Shown: positions 7,656-13,727 of the stretch, piece after piece
How the letters are laid out: every line of letters begins with the position of its first letter
Position numbering within the stretch: position 1 is the first letter of the stretch
Made by a program: the position numbers and the translations under genes
Assembly: GCA_002454165.1 (NCBI GenBank)
Contig: DKIG01000054.1
Location: 1-13,727 of the forward strand
Direction: 5' to 3'
Source of the DNA: Gammaproteobacteria bacterium UBA6724
GTDB taxonomy: Bacteria; Pseudomonadota; Gammaproteobacteria; Pseudomonadales; Azotimanducaceae
Length of the DNA: 13,727 nucleotides
The notes under the pieces: model-generated
What the model was told of the DNA's origin: nothing
Database searches by the model: none
What the model saw: only the letters and a program-made list of their open reading frames with translations

Positions 7656-8384
7656 TTATTCAGGTCTTGCCCAGGCAATGTAGTTCACATCAACGTCCTT
7701 GCCGGTCTTGTACACCTGGTTGAGCGGATTGTATGTCATGCCGGTCAAGTCTCTGAGATTGAAGTCCGCCTCTCGGCACCAGGCTGCCAACTCTGCGGGC
7801 TTGATAAATTTCTCATAGTCATGGGTGCCACGCGGCAGGAGTCGGAGCAGATATTCGGCACCTATCACCATGAAGAGGTATGACTTTGGGCTACGGTTAA
7901 TAGTGGACAAGAAAAGGTGCCCATCGTCCTTCAGCAGTGCCCGACAGCTTTTGATCACGGAACCCGGGTCCGGTACATGCTCCAGCATTTCAAGGCAGGT
8001 AATAATATCAAAGGGGTCTGGCTGCTTCGCTACCAGCTCTTCAATGGTCGTTAACTCGTAGTCAACCTTCTGATTGGATTCATAAAGGTGCAGCCTGGCT
8101 ACCTCAAGCGGTCCCGCGGCGGCGTCAATTCCCGTCACCTCTGCGCCTTCTGCAGCGAGAGATTCAGACAGTATTCCACCGCCACAGCCGACATCCAGCA
8201 CCCGCTTCCCTCTCAGCTCAGCACGGTCAGCGATATAGCCGACACGCAAGGGGTTGATGTCGTGCAAGGACTTGAAATCTCCTGCCCTGTCCCACCACTT
8301 GCGTGCTAGATCATTGAACCGGGCAAGTTCCTGCGGATCAAGGTTTTTGTCAGTCTCTTGTGAATGATCTGTACGGGCTTTCAT
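7656..8384 (-). CDS. ubiG: Ubiquinone biosynthesis O-methyltransferase UbiG
   Basis: UbiG carries out both O-methylation steps of ubiquinone synthesis, using S-adenosylmethionine. The 242-residue form matches E. coli (240). It shows FNDLARKWWDRAGDFKSLHD at residues 23-42, the AdoMet motif VLDVGCGGG (62-70), acidic D87 of GID, EMLEHVPDP (132-140), STINR, and GTHDYEKFIKPAEL (186-199). I chose ATG at 8384 because AGGGAG lies five bases upstream. The frame opens 11 codons earlier at 8417, but that start overlaps the -10 box and adds residues unlike the family. ubiG is read away from gyrA, and yciK follows on the same strand. Confidence 0.97.
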   Translation of the reverse strand: MKARTDHSQETDKNLDPQELARFNDLARKWWDRAGDFKSLHDINPLRVGYIADRAELRGKRVLDVGCGGGILSESLAAEGAEVTGIDAAAGPLEVARLHLYESNQKVDYELTTIEELVAKQPDPFDIITCLEMLEHVPDPGSVIKSCRALLKDDGHLFLSTINRSPKSYLFMVIGAEYLLRLLPRGTHDYEKFIKPAELAAWCREADFNLRDLTGMTYNPLNQVYKTGKDVDVNYIAWARPE

Positions 8385-8415
8385 GGTGCTCCCTAATATC
8401 CAAGAGGAAGGCAAC

Positions 8416-8421
8416 ATTATA
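8416..8421 (-). promoter_or_regulatory. Probable -10 box of the ubiG-yciK promoter
   Basis: On the minus strand the sequence reads GGGTATAATGTTGCC, with a perfect TATAAT. The -35 is poor (GTTAAA at 17 bp). Transcription would start near 8409, leaving a leader of about 25 bases before the ATG at 8384. A single minus-strand copy of GCTGAAGGC (8425-8433), the core of the array before gyrA, lies immediately upstream of this box. Confidence 0.5.
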
Positions 8422-8499
8422 CCCGCCTTCAGCAGTGATTTAACGGCGTGATGACGGCGGCAGTGACGGGATGGGGGAGTGTGTTCTGAGGGCGCGCCG

Positions 8500-8508
8500 T
8501 GTTATAAT
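8500..8508 (+). promoter_or_regulatory. Probable gyrA promoter (extended -10)
   Basis: TGTTATAAT provides TATAAT at 8503-8508 with a TGn extension, in the same style as the miaB promoter. The -35 region at the usual distance (TGTGTT, 8480-8485) is weak. A start near 8515 would give gyrA an unusually long leader of about 240 bases, holding a possible small ORF and a tandem repeat array. AT-rich TATATA boxes within the repeats could provide additional starts closer to the gene. Confidence 0.5.
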
Positions 8509-8567
8509 TTTTGCCTTGTCTGGCAGGCACTGAGCGGAACAATTTTTGATGGGGACAGGGGCTGAAA

Positions 8568-8672
8568 ATGCCATTGAATGTCTTGATCCTTGTACAAAAA
8601 CAGGCTGAAGGCTTTTTATATAAAAACAGGCTGAAGGCTTTTTATATAGAAACCGCTGAAGGCTCTATATAA
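8568..8672 (+). CDS. Possible 34-codon leader ORF upstream of gyrA
   Basis: ATG 8568 opens a 34-codon frame ending at TAA 8670-8672. It is preceded by AGGGG at 8557-8561 with six bases of spacing, a better ribosome binding site than several genes here have. The product begins MPLNVLILVQKQAEGF; its second half is written by the tandem repeat units. It lies in the leader of the predicted gyrA transcript. No homologue is recognised. It could be a regulatory leader peptide or a chance frame; repeat units of 23-26 bases do not preserve frame, which argues against selection on the peptide itself. Confidence 0.3.
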   Translation: MPLNVLILVQKQAEGFLYKNRLKAFYIETAEGSI

Positions 8673-8730
8673 AAACCGCTGAAGGCTCTTGATATATAAA
8701 CTGCTGAAGGCTCTACAACTGAAAGCTCTA
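8596..8730 (+). repeat. Degenerate tandem repeat array (five GCTGAAGGCT units plus one partial) in the gyrA leader
   Basis: The exact core GCTGAAGGCT occurs at 8604-8613, 8630-8639, 8655-8664, 8678-8687 and 8703-8712, with a degenerate sixth, ACTGAAAGCT, at 8718-8727. Start-to-start distances are 26, 25, 23, 25 and 15 bases. Between cores lie AT-rich TTTATATAAAAAC or TCTATATAAAAAC spacers, which resemble -10 elements. The first two units are nearly identical over about 26 bases, which points to recent duplication. The array ends about 30 bases before the gyrA ATG. Confidence 0.9.
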
Positions 8731-8757
8731 TAACAACAGAATAAAAAAAGGTTCCAG

Positions 8758-11427
8758 ATGGCGGATTCCGACGAAGGTGTAAAGCCAATCAACATTGAAG
8801 ACGAGTTGCGGAAGTCGTATCTGGACTATGCCATGAGCGTCATAGTTGGTCGGGCTCTGCCGGATGTGAAGGATGGATTAAAACCGGTCCATCGCCGGGT
8901 CCTGTTTGCGATGAACGATCTCAATAATGCTTTTAATCGCCCCTATCTGAAGTCCGCTCGCATCGTCGGCGATGTCATTGGTAAATATCATCCCCATGGT
9001 GACACCGCCGCCTATGACACCATTGTCAGGATGGCGCAGGATTTCAGCATGCGTTATCCGCTGATTGATGGTCAGGGCAATTTCGGTTCCCTGGATGGAG
9101 ATGGCGCGGCGGCAATGCGATATACAGAAATTCGCATGGAGAAGATCGCCCATGACCTCCTGGCTGATCTGGATAAGGACACCGTCAATTTTGTCGAGAA
9201 TTATGACGGTACCCTGAAAATGCCGGTGGTGCTTCCCGCCCGGATTCCCAACCTGCTGATTAACGGCTCTAATGGCATAGCGGTCGGCATGGCAACTAAC
9301 ATTCCGCCCCACAATCTGACCGAAGTAGTCAACGCCTGCCTTGCTCTCATTGATAACCCGGACCTGGATATTGAGCAGTTGATGGAGCATATCCCTGGTC
9401 CCGACTTCCCCACCGCTGGCATCATCAACGGTCGCGGCGGCATTGTTCAGGCTTATCGAACCGGCCGCGGCGGCATCCGGGTCAGAGCCAGATGTGAAGT
9501 AGAAGTGAACGAAAAGACCGGCAAGGAAATAGTCATCATCAAGGAGATTCCTTACCAGGTAAATCGGGCGAATTTGATTGAGAAGATAGCGGCGCTGGTG
9601 AAAGACAAAAAAATAGAGAGCATTAGCGAGTTACGGGATGAATCCGCGGTTGATACCCGCATCGTCATTGAACTCCGCAAAGGGGAAAGTGGCGAAGTGC
9701 TACTCAACAACCTCTATACGCAGACTCAACTGCAAACCGGGTTTGGCATCAACATGGTTGCCCTGGTTGATGGCGAACCCAAGCTGCTTAACCTGAAGCA
9801 GGTGCTTGAACAATTTGTGATGCACAGGCGCGAGGTGGTGACTCGGCGGACGGTCTTTCTCTTAGCACGCGCCCGGACAAGGGGGCATGTATTGGAAGGC
9901 TTGGCGGTTGCCCTGTCCAACATTGACCCGGTGGTTGACCTAATCAAACGTTCCGCCAATACCCAGGAAGCGAAAGAGCGGCTCATAGCGGAACCCTGGA
10001 AGTCAGACACGGTGACTCGGATGCTGGAGAAGGCAGGGCCTGACGCCGCCCGACCCGAGGCCCTGGAGGATAGCTACGGGCTGAAAGAAGACGGCAACTA
10101 CCACCTGTCTCCAGAACAGGCGCAAGCCATCCTGGAAATGCGACTTAGCCGCCTGACGAGTCTTGAGCGGGACCGTCTGCTGGAAGAATACAAGGAAATC
10201 ATTGAGGCCATTTCCGCCCTGCTAAAAATTCTGCATGACCCGGTGCGGCTCCTTACGACCATCCGTGAGGAACTTGTCAAAGTCAGGGATGAATACGGCG
10301 ATCAACGTCTGACGGAGATAGTGGAAACTCAGGAAGATTTAACGATGGAAGATCTGATCATTGAGCAGGACATGGTGGTCACCCTTTCCAACAGCGGCTA
10401 CGCCAAGACCCAACCCTTGACTACCTATCAGGCACAGGGTCGCGGCGGTCGTGGCAAGACTGCCAGTTCGGTGAAAGCCGAAGACTATATTACACACCTG
10501 ATGGTAGCCAGTTCCCACGATACTATTTTGTGCTTTACTAACAGGGGCAAGGTTTATTGGCTACGGGTATTCCAAATTCCCCAGGCTGGCAGGACGGCAC
10601 GGGGCAAGCCGATGGTGAATATCCTGCCGCTTGAGGAAGACGAGCAGATTACTGCCATGTTACCGATACACGAATATAGGGAAGATCAATTTATCTTTAT
10701 GGCAACCTCAAACGGTACCGTCAAAAAAACCTCGTTGATGGGTTTTTCCCGCCGGCGTAGTAGCGGTCTCATTGCCATAGGGTTGAAAGAAGACAATCGG
10801 TTGGTGAGTGCCGCTGTCACCGATGGCACTAAAGATGTCATGTTATTTAGTTCTGGCGGGAAGGTCATACGGTTCAAAGAATCTGATGTCAGGCACACGG
10901 GGCGGTCCGCCCGGGGCGTCCGCGGCATCAGGATGAAGCCAGGGCAGAAGGTCATCGCTCTTGTGATCCCGGAGGAGGATGGTCAGGTATTGATTGCCAG
11001 TCGCAATGGCAAGGGCAAGCGTAGCAGTTTCCCGGATTATTCCGTCATCAAGCGGGGTGGTCAGGGGGTGATTGGCATGAAGCTGACTGCCCAGCATGGC
11101 GATCTTGTCGGGGCGGTGCAGGTTTTCCAGGGTGATGAAGTTATTCTTATCAGTGACCAGGGGACTCTGGTTCGCATCAGGATGGATGAGGTCTCCTCCC
11201 AGGGGCGTAACACCCAGGGTGTCCGGCTGATTAACCTCACCAATGATGAACACCTGGTTGGCTTGGAATCGGTGGCGGAACCTGAAGCGGGGGCTGAGGC
11301 CATGCTGGATAATGAAGTGGGTGACGCCCATGAGCCAGGCGGAGGCTATCTTTCATCAGACCAGCCTTCATCAGACCAGCCTCTCTCAGACCAGGATGAT
11401 GACCGACAGGAGACAGACCAGGTGTAA
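8758..11427 (+). CDS. gyrA: DNA gyrase subunit A
   Basis: GyrA is the breakage-reunion subunit of the A2B2 gyrase that introduces negative supercoils. Residue numbering matches E. coli: catalytic Y122 in AAAMRYTEIR, and the quinolone-resistance region KYHPHGDTAAYDTIVRMAQ with Thr at 83 and Asp at 87. Thr83 is the natural residue in Pseudomonas aeruginosa, so it need not be an acquired resistance change. The GyrA box of the C-terminal beta-pinwheel is QGRGGRG at 560-566, where E. coli has QRRGGKG. The six-bladed domain runs to about residue 840, followed by an acidic tail that includes a short SSDQP repeat. ATG 8758 follows AAGG at 8748-8751. pheA begins 30 bases downstream; serC, usual between the two in Pseudomonas, is missing. 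Confidence 0.98.
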   Translation: MADSDEGVKPINIEDELRKSYLDYAMSVIVGRALPDVKDGLKPVHRRVLFAMNDLNNAFNRPYLKSARIVGDVIGKYHPHGDTAAYDTIVRMAQDFSMRYPLIDGQGNFGSLDGDGAAAMRYTEIRMEKIAHDLLADLDKDTVNFVENYDGTLKMPVVLPARIPNLLINGSNGIAVGMATNIPPHNLTEVVNACLALIDNPDLDIEQLMEHIPGPDFPTAGIINGRGGIVQAYRTGRGGIRVRARCEVEVNEKTGKEIVIIKEIPYQVNRANLIEKIAALVKDKKIESISELRDESAVDTRIVIELRKGESGEVLLNNLYTQTQLQTGFGINMVALVDGEPKLLNLKQVLEQFVMHRREVVTRRTVFLLARARTRGHVLEGLAVALSNIDPVVDLIKRSANTQEAKERLIAEPWKSDTVTRMLEKAGPDAARPEALEDSYGLKEDGNYHLSPEQAQAILEMRLSRLTSLERDRLLEEYKEIIEAISALLKILHDPVRLLTTIREELVKVRDEYGDQRLTEIVETQEDLTMEDLIIEQDMVVTLSNSGYAKTQPLTTYQAQGRGGRGKTASSVKAEDYITHLMVASSHDTILCFTNRGKVYWLRVFQIPQAGRTARGKPMVNILPLEEDEQITAMLPIHEYREDQFIFMATSNGTVKKTSLMGFSRRRSSGLIAIGLKEDNRLVSAAVTDGTKDVMLFSSGGKVIRFKESDVRHTGRSARGVRGIRMKPGQKVIALVIPEEDGQVLIASRNGKGKRSSFPDYSVIKRGGQGVIGMKLTAQHGDLVGAVQVFQGDEVILISDQGTLVRIRMDEVSSQGRNTQGVRLINLTNDEHLVGLESVAEPEAGAEAMLDNEVGDAHEPGGGYLSSDQPSSDQPLSDQDDDRQETDQV
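11352..11396 (+). repeat. 15-bp tandem repeat inside the gyrA 3' end
   Basis: TTCATCAGACCAGCC is repeated exactly at 11352-11366 and 11367-11381, with a third, diverged copy at 11382-11396 (TCTCTCAGACCAGGA). In frame it encodes SSDQP-SSDQP-LSDQD in the acidic tail beyond the GyrA pinwheel. A 15-base period keeps the frame, so copy number can vary without breaking gyrase. Confidence 0.9.
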
Positions 11428-11457
11428 TCCTGAATCTGCCGAAATGATCATATTCAC

Positions 11458-12567
11458 ATGAGTGACGACGCCAAATATTCCACCAGCCTTGATGCGCTCC
11501 GCAGTCGGATTGATGCGCTGGACACTGAGATGCTTGACAAGCTGAACGAACGCGCTCGCTGTGCCCTGGAAGTCGCCCGAGCGAAGCAGAATGAGGCTGG
11601 CGACGAGCCCCCCGTTTTTTATCGACCAGAACGAGAAGCGCAGATATTGCGACGCTTGGCGGCATTGAACCAGGGACCCCTCTCCAATGACAAGATCATC
11701 CAGGTCTATCGCCAGATTATGGCGGCATGTCTTGCCCTGGAAGAGCCGTTGAAAGTTGCCTGCCTCGGGCCAGAGGGAACCTTCACACAAATGGCGACCC
11801 GCAAGCAGTTTGGCGATGCCGTGGACAGTGTGCCGCTAATGACCGTTGATGATGTGTTTCGGGAGGTCGTATCGGAAGCCTGCCACTATGGTGTCGTGCC
11901 GGTAGAGAATTCATCAGAAGGCGTCGTCAATCACACTCTGGATAACTTTCTGAATTCATCCCTCAACATCTGCGGCGAAGTGGAAATGCGAGTGCATCAT
12001 CATCTGATGGTGGCGGCGGATGTGAGCCATGACATCAAACGAATCTACGCGCATCAACAGGCACTTGGCCAATGCCGCAGATGGCTGAACAGCCATTACC
12101 CGGACCTGCCCCTCTTGCCGGTGACCAGCAACGCCGAGGCGGCGCGTCTGGCAAGAGAGGAAAAAGGCGCCGCCGCCATCGCTGGTGAGATGGCAGCTGA
12201 AATCCACGGGCTCAGGATTGTCTCCCGACAGATTGAAGACGAGGCTGACAATACCACGCGATTTATTGTGATCGGCAGGGAAGATGTTGGGCAGAGTGGC
12301 AATGACAAGACCTCTATCATGGTGTCCACTCAGAATCATCCAGGCGCACTCTACAAACTATTGGAGCCCTTCCATCGGCATCATGTGTCATTGACGGCCA
12401 TTGAGACCCGGCCCTCAAGAAACGGCATGTGGTCCTATGTCTTTTTCATTGACTTTGAGGGGCATCGACTGGATGACCATATCAAGGTGTTGCTTGATGA
12501 GATTGACCAGGACGCGCTGGAGGTCAAACTGCTCGGCAGTTATCCTCGATCATTGAGGTTGTCATAA
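11458..12567 (+). CDS. pheA: Bifunctional chorismate mutase / prephenate dehydratase (P-protein)
   Basis: PheA converts chorismate to prephenate and then to phenylpyruvate for phenylalanine synthesis. The AroQ-type mutase domain (about residues 8-96) shows LRSRIDALD, R34, K43 and FYRPERE. The dehydratase domain follows (about 98-275), with GPEGTF (104-109), VPVENSSEG (147-155) and the catalytic TRF at 267-269. The C-terminal ACT domain (about 285-360) has HPGALYKLL and the ETRP signature (316-319), where phenylalanine is expected to bind and feed back. At 369 residues it is of normal length. ATG 11458 gives the usual N-terminus, but there is no clear Shine-Dalgarno sequence, so translation may depend on ribosomes from gyrA 30 bases upstream. 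hisC2 and tyrA/aroA, which follow pheA in Pseudomonas, are absent; R-M debris follows instead. Confidence 0.97.
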   Translation: MSDDAKYSTSLDALRSRIDALDTEMLDKLNERARCALEVARAKQNEAGDEPPVFYRPEREAQILRRLAALNQGPLSNDKIIQVYRQIMAACLALEEPLKVACLGPEGTFTQMATRKQFGDAVDSVPLMTVDDVFREVVSEACHYGVVPVENSSEGVVNHTLDNFLNSSLNICGEVEMRVHHHLMVAADVSHDIKRIYAHQQALGQCRRWLNSHYPDLPLLPVTSNAEAARLAREEKGAAAIAGEMAAEIHGLRIVSRQIEDEADNTTRFIVIGREDVGQSGNDKTSIMVSTQNHPGALYKLLEPFHRHHVSLTAIETRPSRNGMWSYVFFIDFEGHRLDDHIKVLLDEIDQDALEVKLLGSYPRSLRLS

Positions 12568-12589
12568 CACCCGCTGACGGTTAAAGAGA

Positions 12590-12641
12590 TCAATGAAAAT
12601 TGATTGATGAGTGTCGGAAAAATATAGGGGCAAATATGGAA
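12590..12641 (+). repeat. Inverted-repeat copy of a methyltransferase gene 3' end (left arm)
   Basis: This stretch matches the reverse complement of 13588-13640 at 47 of 54 aligned columns (four mismatches, three single-base gaps), including an exact 17-base block AAAATTGATTGATGAGT. In the equivalent frame it reads KLIDECRKN, against KLIDEYRKK in the methylase at the right edge. It carries a TGA in place of a leucine codon and a one-base deletion, so it is a decayed copy. A weaker match (ATAGAATTA) continues to 12651. Confidence 0.85.
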
Positions 12642-12651
12642 GATAGAATTA

Positions 12652-12756
12652 ATGCTACAAGATTATCAGCCCCCGGAACTTGCCCCGGCCATAGACGAAG
12701 TGTTGTTAGAATTTATCGCCAAACGAAAAGCCTCGTTTGAGGATTCGAATTTTTAG
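12652..12756 (+). pseudogene. C-terminal remnant resembling trimethylamine methyltransferase (MttB family)
   Basis: The frame from 12652 to the TAG at 12754-12756 gives 34 residues containing DYQPPELAPAIDEVLLEFIA and then KRKASFEDSNF. This resembles the extreme C-terminus of MttB-family corrinoid methyltransferases (typically Y-x-x-P-P-L-D-P-A-I-D-E-x-L-x-x-F/Y-I-A-x-R). Only the tail survives; there is no start codon with a ribosome binding site, and the sequence upstream is the inverted-repeat arm. GC content is closer to the core genes than to the R-M genes. It is probably the scar of a host mttB-like gene cut when the R-M DNA arrived. Family assignment rests on memory of the tail pattern and is moderately sure. 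Confidence 0.5.
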
Positions 12757-12818
12757 CGGGAGATTAAGTTATACCAGCAACAAAATTCAGAGGGCTTCTA
12801 TAAAGAATGTCATGAATT

Positions 12819-13586
12819 TTAAAATGCGCCGTGTAATTCTATTTGATTAGTCAAATAACTTATTTCAATTGGATTCTGACGGTTTCTGTGAATCATTCTA
12901 TGGCAATTGGAGCAAACGGGCATTAAATTTTCAATAGCGTCTTTTAAAGTTTGCTGAATGTCTATATCTTCATATTTAAACACGGGCTTCTTATGATGAA
13001 TTTCTATAAATCCTTTTCCTAAATCCTTTCCATAAAAATTTTCAAAATCAAATGAACAGCAGTCGCAAGAAATATGTCCACACTTAGTAAAATACGAAAT
13101 GGCGTAATCACGCAACTTAGCAGACCTTTCATATTTTTTTACCTGACTAACTTTTTTAACACCCTCTTGTATAACTATGTTTTCATCAAAAATTAGTTTC
13201 TTTCTTTCGCTACTTTCTATTTCTCTTAAATTTTTCTGAACATCGGCATATTCGAAATCATTTGTAAGAAGGTAAGTTAAAATTTCATGGTTATCTTCTA
13301 AGTGTTTTTTGCCTGCTGGAGATATTGTCACTGCGCTGTTTCTTAATGCTCCAGAGTATTTAGCGTATCCAGTGCGTTCAAAAGCATCATGCGCTCTAAG
13401 ATTTCTTACCTTTTGAGAAAATTTATCATCATTCCGACTAGACAGCATCTCCAAATCTTCTCCGCTTGGCTTCATTATCAAGCGCAATTTTTCAATCAAT
13501 TCTGAAGTGGTTATTGAACCATTATTCATATTCATTAAATATAAAGAAGGCAAGACTAGTTCAGATTCGGTAATTCTATTTTTCAT
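12819..13586 (-). CDS. HNH endonuclease with N-terminal winged helix, probable type II restriction enzyme
   Basis: The 255-residue protein has two regions. Residues about 20-100 look like a winged helix (FSQKVRNLRAHDAFERTGYA ending in ITISPAGKKHL-like sequence), a common DNA-reading module in restriction proteins. The C-terminal HNH zinc-binding nuclease has C174-x2-C177, the EIHHKKP motif with H197/H198 (195-201), N220 in ENLMPVC, and C225-x2-C228 followed by H229 and H233. All metal and catalytic positions seem present, so it should be active as a DNase. ATG 13586 overlaps the stop of the upstream methyltransferase as ATGA; an AGGAG further upstream is about 13 bases away, so coupled translation is likely. 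AT-rich composition unlike the core genes suggests transfer. Cleavage site unknown. An Mrr/McrA-like modification-dependent enzyme is the main alternative, but the linked methylase favours a classical R-M pair. Confidence 0.85.
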   Translation of the reverse strand: MKNRITESELVLPSLYLMNMNNGSITTSELIEKLRLIMKPSGEDLEMLSSRNDDKFSQKVRNLRAHDAFERTGYAKYSGALRNSAVTISPAGKKHLEDNHEILTYLLTNDFEYADVQKNLREIESSERKKLIFDENIVIQEGVKKVSQVKKYERSAKLRDYAISYFTKCGHISCDCCSFDFENFYGKDLGKGFIEIHHKKPVFKYEDIDIQQTLKDAIENLMPVCSNCHRMIHRNRQNPIEISYLTNQIELHGAF

Positions 13587-13727
13587 ATTCCATGTTGACT
13601 CCTATATTTTTTCCGATACTCATCAATCAATTTTAATTGACCGCCTTCTTCGTAATACCAAAACATCCAGCCATTGCAACTTTCAGTATCTTTTATTATT
13701 GCTCCCATTTTATGTATAGAACCTGAT
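13583..13727 (-). CDS. DNA adenine methyltransferase, 3' end only (CcrM/HinfI-like C-terminal domain); runs off the window
   Basis: The last 47 residues of a gene entering from the right edge are visible. They read GSIHKMGAIIKDTESCNGWM, then FWYYEEGGQLKLIDEYRKKY, and end RSQHGI. The pattern GSIHxxGA...CNGWxFWxxE...ID.LR is that of the C-terminal domain of CcrM-type methyltransferases (related to the RAMA domain). Its stop overlaps the HNH start (ATGA), a normal arrangement for a methylase and its endonuclease expressed from one message, methylase first. The catalytic part lies outside the window, so the target cannot be deduced; the tail alone does not prove GANTC specificity. Confidence 0.85.
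   Translation of the reverse strand, partial: SGSIHKMGAIIKDTESCNGWMFWYYEEGGQLKLIDEYRKKYRSQHGI
13588..13640 (-). repeat. Inverted-repeat right arm (methyltransferase 3' end)
   Basis: This is the functional-looking counterpart of the arm at 12590-12641. Here the sequence is in frame as the last residues of the partial methyltransferase and runs up to the HNH start. The two arms face each other across the whole HNH gene, about 0.95 kb apart. Confidence 0.85.

Noticed and set aside
8385..8417. Longer ubiG start at 8417
   Set aside because: It lies within the predicted -10 box, adds 11 residues not found in UbiG, and AGGGAG is correctly spaced for ATG 8384.
9004..9018. Quinolone-resistance mutation in gyrA (Thr at position 83)
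   Set aside because: Thr83 is wild type in several gammaproteobacteria such as Pseudomonas aeruginosa, and Asp87 is unchanged, so acquired resistance cannot be claimed.
11237..11790. Long minus-strand frames opposite gyrA and pheA
   Set aside because: They are antisense shadows of strongly conserved genes and have no family resemblance or ribosome binding sites.
12757..12818. Short open frame after the MttB-like scar, ending at TAA near 12820
   Set aside because: About 20 codons with no start, ribosome binding site or recognisable similarity; most likely debris between the scar and the HNH gene.

Overview
The window looks like a chromosomal segment of a gammaproteobacterium. The MiaB, TrpS (long form), ScpA/ScpB, RluB, YciK, UbiG, GyrA and PheA products read as gammaproteobacterial types. 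The trpS-scpA-scpB-rluB, ubiG/yciK and gyrA/pheA groupings are also familiar from that class. I cannot name the genus. The core from about 1.44 to 12.57 kb has moderate GC, while both ends are visibly AT-rich and carry restriction-modification (R-M) genes or their remains.

Left edge (1-1420): an intact beta-class DNA amino-methyltransferase, followed by about 100 codons of a second reading frame. That frame looks like the C-terminal part of its restriction endonuclease, with the 5' part missing and an in-frame TGA. This appears to be a methylase left behind after loss of its nuclease.

Core, plus strand (1442-6721): miaB (tRNA methylthiotransferase) with an extended -10 promoter, then trpS, scpA, scpB and rluB in a tightly spaced run. 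This links tRNA modification and charging, the condensin kleisin subunits, and 23S rRNA pseudouridylation. On the minus strand, ubiG and yciK (8384-6793) are read towards rluB; mupP, which sits between them in Pseudomonas, is absent. Diverging from ubiG is gyrA (889 aa), behind a leader of roughly 240 bases that contains a degenerate tandem repeat array and a possible 34-codon upstream ORF. gyrA is followed after 30 bases by pheA; serC, usual between them in Pseudomonas, is absent.

Right edge (12568-13727): just after pheA lie a decayed fragment resembling the 3' end of a methyltransferase gene, and a fragment resembling the C-terminus of a trimethylamine methyltransferase (MttB family). Then, on the minus strand, come an intact winged-helix plus HNH endonuclease gene and, upstream of it with an ATGA overlap, the 3' end of a methyltransferase gene with a CcrM-like C-terminal domain. 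This is a convincing second R-M system, cut by the window edge. An imperfect inverted repeat ties the fragment after pheA to the methylase/HNH junction.

The most unusual features are: (1) a family of 11-26 bp degenerate tandem repeats built around AGAAGGCTCT or CTTCTAAA-like cores, in at least four gene boundaries (before trpS, before rluB, at the yciK 3' end, before gyrA); (2) the HNH/CcrM-like R-M module with an inverted relic of its methylase tail; (3) the orphaned left methylase with a dead nuclease. I see no tRNA, rRNA, CRISPR array or complete insertion sequence.
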